Assembly: GCF_014649715.1 (NCBI RefSeq)
Contig: NZ_BMTO01000001.1
Span: forward strand, 394,904 to 458,903
From: Streptomyces lateritius
Lineage (GTDB): Bacteria > Actinomycetota > Actinomycetes > Streptomycetales > Streptomycetaceae
Reading direction: 5' to 3'
Length of the DNA: 64,000 nucleotides
The position numbers were made by a program, and so were the translations under genes. Positions 35,747-43,141 of the stretch are shown in pieces. The notes under the pieces are model-generated. The model saw only the letters and a list, made by a program, of their open reading frames with translations, was not told the origin of the DNA and searched no databases. Numbering within the stretch: position 1 is the stretch's first letter; every line of letters begins with the position of its first letter.

Positions 35747-36568
35747 GTGAGCGAGAAGAACCGTGACGGTAATCGGAGCGCGCGCGAGCGCCTCCAGCAG
35801 CAGCGCGAGCGAGAGAAGGCACGGGAGAAGCAGCGACGCGTCCTGATCGTGTCGGCGGCGGTGGTCGGCGTCCTCGGACTGGCCGCCGTGGTCGGCGTGA
35901 TCGCCGCGAACAGCGGCAAGGACGGCGGCTCCGACAAGGCGGGTCCCGTGGTCGCTCCGAGCGGTGCCGTCGGAGACGACAAGCCGGCCGTCCCCACGGG
36001 CAAGCCGGACGCCCCGTCGACGCTCACCATCTGGGAGGACTTCCGCTGCCCGGCGTGCGCCTCCTTCGAGAACGCGTTCCGGGACACCATCCACGAGCTG
36101 GAGGCGACCGGCGCCCTCAAGGCCGAGTACCACCTCGTCACCATCATCGACGGGAACATGGGCGGCAGCGGCTCCCTGCGTGCGGCGAACGCCGCCGCGT
36201 GCGCCCAGGACGCCGGAAAGTTCACGCCGTACCACGACGTGCTCTACATGAACCAGCCCGCGGAGACGGACGACGCCTTCGCGAAGAACGACAAGCTGCT
36301 GGAGCTGGCGGGGAAGGTGCCGGGGCTCGACACGCCCGCCTTCCGCAGCTGTGTCGAGGGCGGCACGCACGACAGCTGGATCGCGAAGTCCAACGACGCC
36401 TTCCGGAAGGGAGAATTCCGCGGCACTCCGTCGGTCCTCCTCAACGGAGAATCGATCTTCCCGCAGAAGGAGAACGAGCAGATCTCCCCGGAGAACCTCA
36501 AGAAGTGGGTCGCCGAGGCCAACAAGGGCAAGAAGGCGGGGACCGCCTCACCGGCGTCCGGCGGCTGA
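35747..36568 (+). CDS. Membrane-anchored DsbA-like protein (second paralogue)
   Basis: A 273-aa thioredoxin-fold protein with a charged N-terminus (1-30, Arg/Glu/Gln-rich), one membrane helix (32-55), a short linker and the dithiol CPAC at 101-104 (WEDFRCPACASFENAF). Other Cys are in AACAQDAGKF and RSCVEGG. The architecture is the same as the protein at 3750-4565. Predicted role: oxidation or isomerisation of secreted protein thiols. It lies between trpA and lgt; the location next to lipoprotein diacylglyceryl transferase suggests both serve exported proteins. Confidence 0.87.
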   Translation: MSEKNRDGNRSARERLQQQREREKAREKQRRVLIVSAAVVGVLGLAAVVGVIAANSGKDGGSDKAGPVVAPSGAVGDDKPAVPTGKPDAPSTLTIWEDFRCPACASFENAFRDTIHELEATGALKAEYHLVTIIDGNMGGSGSLRAANAAACAQDAGKFTPYHDVLYMNQPAETDDAFAKNDKLLELAGKVPGLDTPAFRSCVEGGTHDSWIAKSNDAFRKGEFRGTPSVLLNGESIFPQKENEQISPENLKKWVAEANKGKKAGTASPASGG

Positions 36569-36641
36569 GAGCGGTAGTTACGCAGACGTTGCCGGGTGGG
36601 CTGCCGCCGCGCCCGCCCGGCAGGGTAGCGTCGGTCCTGCC

Positions 36642-37634
36642 ATGGACCTTGCCTACATTCCCAGCCCGTCGACCGGCGTCCTCCACCTCGGACCGGTTCC
36701 GCTGCGCGGCTATGCCTTCTGCATCATCATCGGTGTCTTCGTCGCCGTCTGGTACGGCAACAAGCGCTGGCTCGCCCGGGGCGGCAAAGCCGGCACCGTG
36801 GCCGACATCGCCGTCTGGGCGGTGCCCTTCGGTCTCGTCGGCGGCCGCCTCTACCACGTGATCACCGACTACCAGCTTTACTTCAGCGAAGGTGAGAACT
36901 GGGTCGACGCCTTCAAGATCTGGGAGGGCGGCCTCGGCATCTGGGGCGCCATCGCGCTCGGTGCGGTGGGCGCCTGGATCGGATGCCGCCGCCGCGGCAT
37001 CCCGCTGCCGGCGTACGCGGACGCCATCGCGCCCGGCATCGCCCTCGCCCAGGCCATCGGCCGCTGGGGCAACTGGTTCAACCAGGAGCTGTACGGCAGG
37101 CCCACCGATCTGCCGTGGGCGCTGAAGATCACGGAGGGCCCGAACCGCGAGGCGGGGCTCTACCACCCGACCTTCCTGTACGAGTCGCTGTGGTGCATCG
37201 GTGTCGCGCTGCTCGTCGTCTGGGCGGACCGCCGGTTCAAGCTCGGCCACGGGAGGGCCTTCGCGCTCTACGTCGCCGCGTACTGCGCGGGCCGCGCGTG
37301 GATCGAGTACATGCGCGTCGACGAGGCGCACCACGTGCTCGGCCTGCGGCTGAACGTATGGACGGCGATCGTCGTCTTCGTCCTGGCCGTCGCCTACATC
37401 GTGATCTCCGCGCGGGTCCGTCCGGGCCGGGAAGAGGTCGTGGAGCCGGCGGCGCGGGCGGCCGACAAGCCGGCCGGGGACGCGAAGGACGAGGGCGACT
37501 CGGAGCCCGCGGACGACACCGAGGCCGGTTCCGCCACGGCGGACGAGGCCGTCGACGAGCCTGCCGACGAGCCTGTGGACCGGCCGCGGAGTCCGGACGA
37601 CGAGCGGGCCGGGAACGGCGCCGGCAAGGGCTGA
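36642..37634 (+). CDS. lgt: Prolipoprotein diacylglyceryl transferase
   Basis: Membrane enzyme (330 aa) that attaches diacylglycerol to the lipobox Cys of lipoproteins. About seven helices are visible; the Lgt signature is GRWGNWFNQELYGRPTD with the essential Arg, preceded by GGLGIWGAI and the HVITDY segment with the catalytic His/Tyr region. The C-terminal 80 residues are an acidic, Ala/Asp/Glu/Pro-rich tail, a common Streptomyces extension. ATG 36642 fits the family start. It ends before a bidirectional terminator. Confidence 0.96.
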   Translation: MDLAYIPSPSTGVLHLGPVPLRGYAFCIIIGVFVAVWYGNKRWLARGGKAGTVADIAVWAVPFGLVGGRLYHVITDYQLYFSEGENWVDAFKIWEGGLGIWGAIALGAVGAWIGCRRRGIPLPAYADAIAPGIALAQAIGRWGNWFNQELYGRPTDLPWALKITEGPNREAGLYHPTFLYESLWCIGVALLVVWADRRFKLGHGRAFALYVAAYCAGRAWIEYMRVDEAHHVLGLRLNVWTAIVVFVLAVAYIVISARVRPGREEVVEPAARAADKPAGDAKDEGDSEPADDTEAGSATADEAVDEPADEPVDRPRSPDDERAGNGAGKG

Positions 37635-37660
37635 CCGGGGACGTCCCGCACATCTGCGCC

Positions 37661-37696
37661 GGGGGCGGCCCGGACCGAGAGGTCCGGACCGCCCCC
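37661..37696. terminator. Bidirectional terminator, lgt / ADP-ribosylglycohydrolase operon
   Basis: A 16-bp stem with one mismatch (37661-37676 with 37681-37696) and a GAGA loop, placed between convergent lgt and the last gene of the minus-strand operon. Confidence 0.85.
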
Positions 37697-37715
37697 GTCC
37701 GCGTGCCGGTGTGCC

Positions 37716-38510
37716 TCAGCCCCTCGTCGCGAGGGTCAGGACGCGACGGGCGCCCTCCACGACCGCCGCGTCGACGAAGCGGCCGTCCGGGAGGGCCAGG
37801 GCGCCCTCCTCCGTCTCCGCCGCCTTGACGACCTCCTCCGCGGCGGCGACCTCGTCAGGGGTGGGGAGGTACGCCTGCTCGATGACCGGGAGCTGGCGGG
37901 GGTGGATCGCCGCCCGGCCGAGGAAACCCAGGGCGCGGCCCCGTGCGCAGCTGGCCGCCAGGCTGTCCAGGTCCCGGATGTCGGGGTGGACCGACTGGGC
38001 CGGGGGCGGGAGGGCCGCCGCGCGGGCGGCGACGACGACTCGGCTGCGCGGCCAGTCGAGGCCGCTGTCGTCCCGTACCCCGAGATCGGCGCGGAGGTCC
38101 GCCTCGCCGAGGGCGATGCCGCGCACCGACGGGTGGGCGGTGGCGATGGCGTAGGCGTGCTCGACCGCCAGGGCGTTCTCCAGGAGCGGGAAGAGCGGGA
38201 TGCCCGGGACGGCTTGGGCGATCCGGTGGATGTCAGTGGCGTGTGTCACCTTGGGAACACGGAAACCGGACAGGCCGGGGAGGGGGGCCAGGCATGGGAT
38301 GTCGCGCGGCGAGTGGATGCGCACATGGACCGGTACGGGCTGGGTGTCGGCGAGGAGATCGGCGGTGGCGGCCAGGGCGTAGGCCTTGCGGTCAGGGGCC
38401 ACCGCGTCCTCCAGGTCGACGATCACCACGTCCGCGCCCGAGACCAGGGCCTTGCGGACGACGGCGGGGCGGTCCCCGGGGGCGTACAGCCAGGTGAGGG
38501 GGAAGGTCAT
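37716..38510 (-). CDS. HpcH/HpaI aldolase / CitE-like lyase
   Basis: A 264-aa TIM-barrel lyase of the CitE-like (malyl-/citramalyl-CoA lyase type) family. Features: WLYAPGDRPAVVRKAL at the N-terminus (phosphate/CoA binding Arg), VVIVDLEDAVAPDRK (metal-binding Glu/Asp), PLLENALAV, GEADLRADLGV and FLGRAAIHPRQLPVI. The family cleaves or forms C-C bonds in CoA thioesters. ATG 38510 overlaps the CoA-transferase stop (ATGA). It is the last gene of the seven-gene operon, so its substrate is probably the product of that CoA-transferase; this is inference. Confidence 0.9.
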   Translation of the reverse strand: MTFPLTWLYAPGDRPAVVRKALVSGADVVIVDLEDAVAPDRKAYALAATADLLADTQPVPVHVRIHSPRDIPCLAPLPGLSGFRVPKVTHATDIHRIAQAVPGIPLFPLLENALAVEHAYAIATAHPSVRGIALGEADLRADLGVRDDSGLDWPRSRVVVAARAAALPPPAQSVHPDIRDLDSLAASCARGRALGFLGRAAIHPRQLPVIEQAYLPTPDEVAAAEEVVKAAETEEGALALPDGRFVDAAVVEGARRVLTLATRG

Positions 38511-39718
38511 ACGGCTCCTTCGCCCCGTAGGGCTCCGATCTCGGCAGGAGTGAGGCCGAGTTCGGCGAGGACCTGGGCCGTGTCCGCGCCGTGCGGCCGA
38601 CCGGTCCAGCGGATCGCGCCGGGAGTCTCGGAGAGCCGGAAGAGGACGTTCTGCATACGGATCGGACCCAGTTCGGGGTCCGGGACCTCGGTGATGGTGT
38701 CCAGGGCGCGGTACTGCGGATCGGTCATCACGTCCCGGACGTCGTAGACGGGGGCGATCGCCGCTTCCGCCTTCTCGAAGGCTGCCAGGGCCTCGTCGCG
38801 GGTGTGGCGGGCGATCCAGGAGCCGACCGCCTCGTCGAGGACGTCCGCGTGCGCGGCCCGGCCGGTTCCGTCGGCGAACCAGGGCTCGTCGATCAGCTCG
38901 GGGCGGCCGACCAGCCGCATCACGCGTTCGGCGATGGACTGGGCGGAGGTGGAGACGGCGACCCAGGAGTCGTCGGCGGTGCGGTAGGTGTTGCGTGGGG
39001 CGTTGTTGCGGGAGCGGTTGCCGGTCCGGGGCTGGACGTAGCCGAGCTGGTCGTACCAGAGGGGGTGGGGCCCGATGACGGAGAGCATCGGTTCGATGAT
39101 CGCCATGTCGACGACCTGGCCGCGTCCGGTGGCGGTCCTGGCGGTGAGCGCGGTCATCACCGCGTACGCCGTCGCCAGGGCCGCGATCGAGTCGGCCAGG
39201 CCGAAGGGGGGCAGGGTGGGCGGGCCGTCGGGCTCCCCGGTGATCGAGGCGAAGCCGCTCATCGCCTCGGCCAGCGTGCCGAAGCCGGGGCGGTGGGAGT
39301 ACGGGCCGAACTGGCCGAAGCCGGTGACCCGGGCGAGGACGAGCTTCGGGTTGACGGTCGAGAGTTCCTCCCAGCCCAGACCCCAGCGTTCGAGGGTGCC
39401 GGGGCGGAAGTTCTCCACGATCACGTCGGCGTCGGCGGCGAGGCGCAGCAGGGTGTCGCGGCCGCCATGGGTGGAGAGGTCGAGGGTGATGGTCCGCTTG
39501 TTGCGGCCCAGGACCTTCCACCACAGACCGACCCCGTCCTTCGCGGGGCCGTGGCCGCGGGAGGGATCGGGTTTGCGGGGGTGCTCGATCTTGACGACGT
39601 CGGCGCCGAAGTCGCCGAGCATCATGGCCGCGAGCGGCCCGGCGAAGAGCGTGGCGAGATCGAGGACACGCAGACCCTGGAGGGGAGGAGCGGCGGAGTC
39701 GGTGGCGGGACGGCTCAT
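38507..39718 (-). CDS. Family III (CaiB/BaiF) CoA-transferase
   Basis: A 403-aa enzyme transferring CoA between carboxylic acids. Starting near residue 12 it shows LQGLRVLDLATLFAGPLAAMMLGDFGADV-type sequence (seen as RVLDLATLFAGP), VKIEHP, RNKRTITLDL, VENFRPGTLERWGL and ARVTGFGQFGPY. The catalytic Asp of the family (about 170 residues in) lies near SITGEPDGPP. ATG 39718 overlaps the ribokinase stop. Paired with the CitE-like lyase downstream, an activation-then-cleavage route for a hydroxy- or methyl-dicarboxylate is plausible. Confidence 0.92.
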   Translation of the reverse strand: MSRPATDSAAPPLQGLRVLDLATLFAGPLAAMMLGDFGADVVKIEHPRKPDPSRGHGPAKDGVGLWWKVLGRNKRTITLDLSTHGGRDTLLRLAADADVIVENFRPGTLERWGLGWEELSTVNPKLVLARVTGFGQFGPYSHRPGFGTLAEAMSGFASITGEPDGPPTLPPFGLADSIAALATAYAVMTALTARTATGRGQVVDMAIIEPMLSVIGPHPLWYDQLGYVQPRTGNRSRNNAPRNTYRTADDSWVAVSTSAQSIAERVMRLVGRPELIDEPWFADGTGRAAHADVLDEAVGSWIARHTRDEALAAFEKAEAAIAPVYDVRDVMTDPQYRALDTITEVPDPELGPIRMQNVLFRLSETPGAIRWTGRPHGADTAQVLAELGLTPAEIGALRGEGAV

Positions 39719-40638
39719 ACGGCGTCGACCTCCTGGCCGGTGGTGAGGGAGCCGTGGGCCGCGTCGATCTCCGAGCGGTACGGCATGGAGGAGGAGGCGC
39801 CCTCGCGCTGGACGGAGAGGGCGGCGGCGGTCGAGGCCCAGGCCAGGGCCTCGCGGACGGGGCGGCCCTCGCCGAGGGCGACGGCGAGCGCACCGGCGAA
39901 GGTGTCGCCCGCGGCCGTGGTGTCCACGGTCCGGACCCGCGGGGCGGGCACGGTGAACGGTTCGCCGCCGCGGGCGGCGTGGAGACAGCCGGCCGCGCCG
40001 AGGGTGATGACCACCTCGGGCACGTCCCGCAGCAGCGCCGCCGCCGCCTCGTACGGGTCGGCGATCCCGGTGAGGGCGGTGGCCTCGTGCTCGTTGGGGA
40101 CCAACAGGTCCGTCGCGGCGAGGAGTTCGGCGGGCAGGGGCCGGGCGGGGGCCGGGGTGAGCACGGTACGGACGCCGAGCCGGCGGGCGGTGACAGCGCC
40201 GGCGGTCACGACGGGGAGGGGGATTTCGAGCTGGAGGAGCAGGGTGTCGGCGGTGCCGATCAGGGCCTCGTCGCCGTGGGTGAGGGAGGTGACGGTGCCG
40301 TTGGCGCCGGGGACGACGACGATCGCGTTGCCGCCCTCGTCGTCGACGACGATGTGCGCGGTGCCGGAGGCGCCTTCGGCGGTGCGCAGGAGGTCGGTGT
40401 CGACGCCGGCGCCGTCCAGGGCGGCCCGGAGGCGTACGCCGAAGTCGTCGGTGCCGACCGCGCCGATCATCGCCACCTCGGCACCGGCCCGGGCGGCGGC
40501 GACGGCCTGGTTGGCGCCCTTGCCGCCGGGGATCGTCCGGAACTCCCGGCCGGTGACGGTCTCTCCGCGCCCGGGGGCCCGGGGCACGAAGGCGACGAGG
40601 TCCATGTTGGTGCTGCCGAGCACCACGATGCTGGTCAT
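39715..40638 (-). CDS. rbsK: Ribokinase (PfkB family)
   Basis: A 307-aa sugar kinase. The N-terminus IVVLGSTNMDLVAFVPRAPGRGETVTG, GGKGANQAVAAARAG and the C-terminal DTTAAGDTFAGALAVAL (catalytic Asp and anion hole) are ribokinase hallmarks. It would phosphorylate D-ribose or a related pentose with ATP. There is no ribose transporter in the operon; four ADP-ribosylglycohydrolase-type genes precede it with 4-nt overlap, so ribose freed inside the cell is a reasonable substrate (inference). Confidence 0.92.
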   Translation of the reverse strand: MTSIVVLGSTNMDLVAFVPRAPGRGETVTGREFRTIPGGKGANQAVAAARAGAEVAMIGAVGTDDFGVRLRAALDGAGVDTDLLRTAEGASGTAHIVVDDEGGNAIVVVPGANGTVTSLTHGDEALIGTADTLLLQLEIPLPVVTAGAVTARRLGVRTVLTPAPARPLPAELLAATDLLVPNEHEATALTGIADPYEAAAALLRDVPEVVITLGAAGCLHAARGGEPFTVPAPRVRTVDTTAAGDTFAGALAVALGEGRPVREALAWASTAAALSVQREGASSSMPYRSEIDAAHGSLTTGQEVDAV

Positions 40639-41993
40639 GGGCGTACTGCCTCCATGTGCGTCAGTTCGGCGAGGGTGTCGAAGCCCGTGCCGTCGAAGGA
40701 CGGGATCGAGGTCGAGAGGCGGTTCTTGAGGGGGGAGGTCCAGCGCTCGGGCAGCCGGTCGGGCCGGCCGGAGAGGAGACCGGCGACGGAACCGGCGGTG
40801 GCGCCGTTGGAGTCGGTGTCCCAGCCGCCGGAGACCGCCGCGCAGATGGAGCGCGAGAAGTCGCCGTCGGCGTGGGTGAGCGCGGCGGCGAGGAGGGCGG
40901 CGTTGGGGACGGCATGGACCCAGTGATACCCGCCGAGCGCGGCATGGAGCCGGTCCACGACGAGGTCGAAGTCGGGGGTGGTGCGGGCCGAACCGATGCC
41001 GAGGCGGACGGCCCGGGCCAGCCGCGAGCGCGGGGGGACCACGGCGAGCCCGGCGGCGAGGGCCTGGTGGACGTCGGCGGTGCCGGTCGCGGCCGTGGCG
41101 AGGGTGGCGGCGACGAACATGGCGCCGTAGATCCCGTTGGCGGTGTGGGTGAGCGCCGCGTCCCGGTACGCCTGCGCGGCGGCGGCCACCGGATCGCCGG
41201 GGTGGGTCCAGCCGTGGACGTCGGCCCGGATCTGGGCGCCGATCCACTCGCGGAAGGGGTTGCGGTGGACGGCGGTCAGCGGCGGCTCGATGCCGTCGAG
41301 GAGGTTGCGGTAGGCGACGCGCTCGGCCGTGAAGGTGCGGCCGGCGGGGAGTTCGTCGAGCCAGAGGCGGGCGACGTCGGCGGTGGTGAAGTCGCGGCCG
41401 TACCGCTGGAGCAGGAGGAGGTTGAGGAGGGGGTAGTTGAGATCGTCGTCCTCGGGCATCCCGTCGATGTTCTCGGCGAGGGAGGTGGTGGCGGACCGGC
41501 GGTTCCAGGGATGGGCGGCGAGCAGCGCGGGGGGCACGCCCACGGCGGTGAACCAGGAGGAGAGGGGCCAGTTGCCGGCGGCGCCGGCGAGGACGCGAAT
41601 GGCGGGCAGGGGCAGCTTCTCGACGGGTTTGCCCAGCAGACACCCGGCGGCGCGGCCGAGCCAGGCGGCGTGCAGCCGGTCGTACAGACCGGGCGCCACG
41701 TCCACGGGCGGCAGGTGGGGGGCGCCGGCCTGGAGGGCGGGTAGGGAGGTGGGTTCGTCGGCGGTCAGTGGGCGGGGGAGGGCGGACAGTTCGTCCAGCA
41801 GGGTCCACGCGAGCGCCCGCAGGTGCGGGGGCGCCGGGTCGGGGGAGGCGCCGGCCGCCCCGGGGGCGGGCAGGCCGCCCGCCGCTCGCCAGCGGGCGGC
41901 GATCACGGAGGCGTCGCGGCCGTCCTCGGCCGCCTGGCGGAGTTCGTGGCCGAGGAGGTCCTCCGGCTGGACCCAGGTGACGCGCAGGTTCAT
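40635..41993 (-). CDS. ADP-ribosylglycohydrolase family protein, paralogue 1
   Basis: A 452-aa DraG-type protein with an extra N-terminal region (about 100 residues) before the fold. Metal-binding segments: GMPEDDDLNYPLL (D182-D184) and SGGWDTDSNGATAGS (D392, D394), both intact. The first motif is altered to GRAAGCLLGKPVEKLP (Cys where the others have Asp). Family members hydrolyse N- or O-glycosidic bonds of ADP-ribosylated proteins or small N-ribosides. Overlaps its neighbours by 4 nt on both sides (ATGA). Confidence 0.88.
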   Translation of the reverse strand: MNLRVTWVQPEDLLGHELRQAAEDGRDASVIAARWRAAGGLPAPGAAGASPDPAPPHLRALAWTLLDELSALPRPLTADEPTSLPALQAGAPHLPPVDVAPGLYDRLHAAWLGRAAGCLLGKPVEKLPLPAIRVLAGAAGNWPLSSWFTAVGVPPALLAAHPWNRRSATTSLAENIDGMPEDDDLNYPLLNLLLLQRYGRDFTTADVARLWLDELPAGRTFTAERVAYRNLLDGIEPPLTAVHRNPFREWIGAQIRADVHGWTHPGDPVAAAAQAYRDAALTHTANGIYGAMFVAATLATAATGTADVHQALAAGLAVVPPRSRLARAVRLGIGSARTTPDFDLVVDRLHAALGGYHWVHAVPNAALLAAALTHADGDFSRSICAAVSGGWDTDSNGATAGSVAGLLSGRPDRLPERWTSPLKNRLSTSIPSFDGTGFDTLAELTHMEAVRP

Positions 41994-43141
41994 CGGGCCG
42001 CGCGCGTCAGGGCCGCGTACGCCGCCTCGTGCGCGCGGCGCCGTGCCGTGTCGCGGGCGAAGACCTCGTGCGCGACGGCGGTCAGCGCCGCCGCCGGGGC
42101 GTGCAGGTCCAGACGGCTCGCCTCGGCGACCTGCTTCGACCATTCGGAGGGAACGGCCGCCTCCCCCCGGAGCGCACCCACCAACGCCCCCGCCATCGTC
42201 GCGATCGAGTCGCAGTCACGGCCGTAGTTGACCGAGCCGAGCACCGTACGCCGGTAGTCGCCCCCGCCGACCAGCAGCATGCCCAGGGCGACGGGTAGTT
42301 CCTCGATCGCGTGGAGCCGGGACGGGCGGCGGGCGCCCAGGGACGGGGCGCGGTAGTCGGGGCCTACCGTGTCGAAGGGAGCCACCGCGCTCCGCAGCGG
42401 GATCAGCGCGGACTCGAAGTCCGAGTGGCGAGCCGCCACTTCGGCGACGGCCTCGATCGCCGAGCGGGTGCCGTCCTTGGCGAGGGAGAGAGAGGCGTCG
42501 ACCACCGATTCCGGCGTCGCGCCCGGCTTACACGCCGCCGCCACCGCCGCGGCGAGGACGCCCGCCGCCTCCCTTCCGTACGAGGACTGGTGGGCGCCCG
42601 CGACGTCCAGCGCCTCCGCGTAGGCGCCCGCCGGATTCGCCGCGTTGACCAGCCCCACCGGAGCCATGTACATCGCCGCACCGCAGTTGACGATGTTTCC
42701 GCTGCCCGCCTCGCGCGGGTCGACATGGCCGTAGTGGAGCCGGGTGACGATCCACTTCTCCGCGAGGAAGATCCGCTGGAGGGGGAGGGCTTCGGTCTCC
42801 AGCTCCGGAATCCAGACGGGGTTCCCGATGAGGTCGGGGACCAGGTGGTCCGCCACCGCGTGCGCGTCGAGGTGGTCGCGGACCTTCTCGTACACTCTGA
42901 TCAGGGCGTGGGTCATCAAGGTGTCGTCGGTGACGTGCCCGTCGCCCTTGTGGTACGGGGCGATGGGGCGGGCCGTGCGCCAGGCCTCGCCGTTCCAGGG
43001 GCCGACGATCCCCGTGACGCGGCCGCCGTGGCGTTCCACGATCTGCTCCGGGGTGTAGCCCTCGACGGGGCCGCCGAGGGCGTCGCCGACAGCGGCACCG
43101 ATGAGGCTGCCGGCGATCCGGTCATCCAGTGTGGGTGTCAT
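41990..43141 (-). CDS. ADP-ribosylglycohydrolase family protein, paralogue 2
   Basis: A 383-aa DraG-type hydrolase with all canonical motifs: GSLIGAAVGDALGGPVEG (residues 11-28), VTDDT (70-74) and NYGRDCDSIATMAGAL (D309, D311), which bind the two magnesium ions. It looks catalytically competent. ATG 43141 lies inside the 3' end of paralogue 3 (20-nt overlap), and its own stop overlaps paralogue 1. The substrate is unknown. Confidence 0.9.
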   Translation of the reverse strand: MTPTLDDRIAGSLIGAAVGDALGGPVEGYTPEQIVERHGGRVTGIVGPWNGEAWRTARPIAPYHKGDGHVTDDTLMTHALIRVYEKVRDHLDAHAVADHLVPDLIGNPVWIPELETEALPLQRIFLAEKWIVTRLHYGHVDPREAGSGNIVNCGAAMYMAPVGLVNAANPAGAYAEALDVAGAHQSSYGREAAGVLAAAVAAACKPGATPESVVDASLSLAKDGTRSAIEAVAEVAARHSDFESALIPLRSAVAPFDTVGPDYRAPSLGARRPSRLHAIEELPVALGMLLVGGGDYRRTVLGSVNYGRDCDSIATMAGALVGALRGEAAVPSEWSKQVAEASRLDLHAPAAALTAVAHEVFARDTARRRAHEAAYAALTRAAR

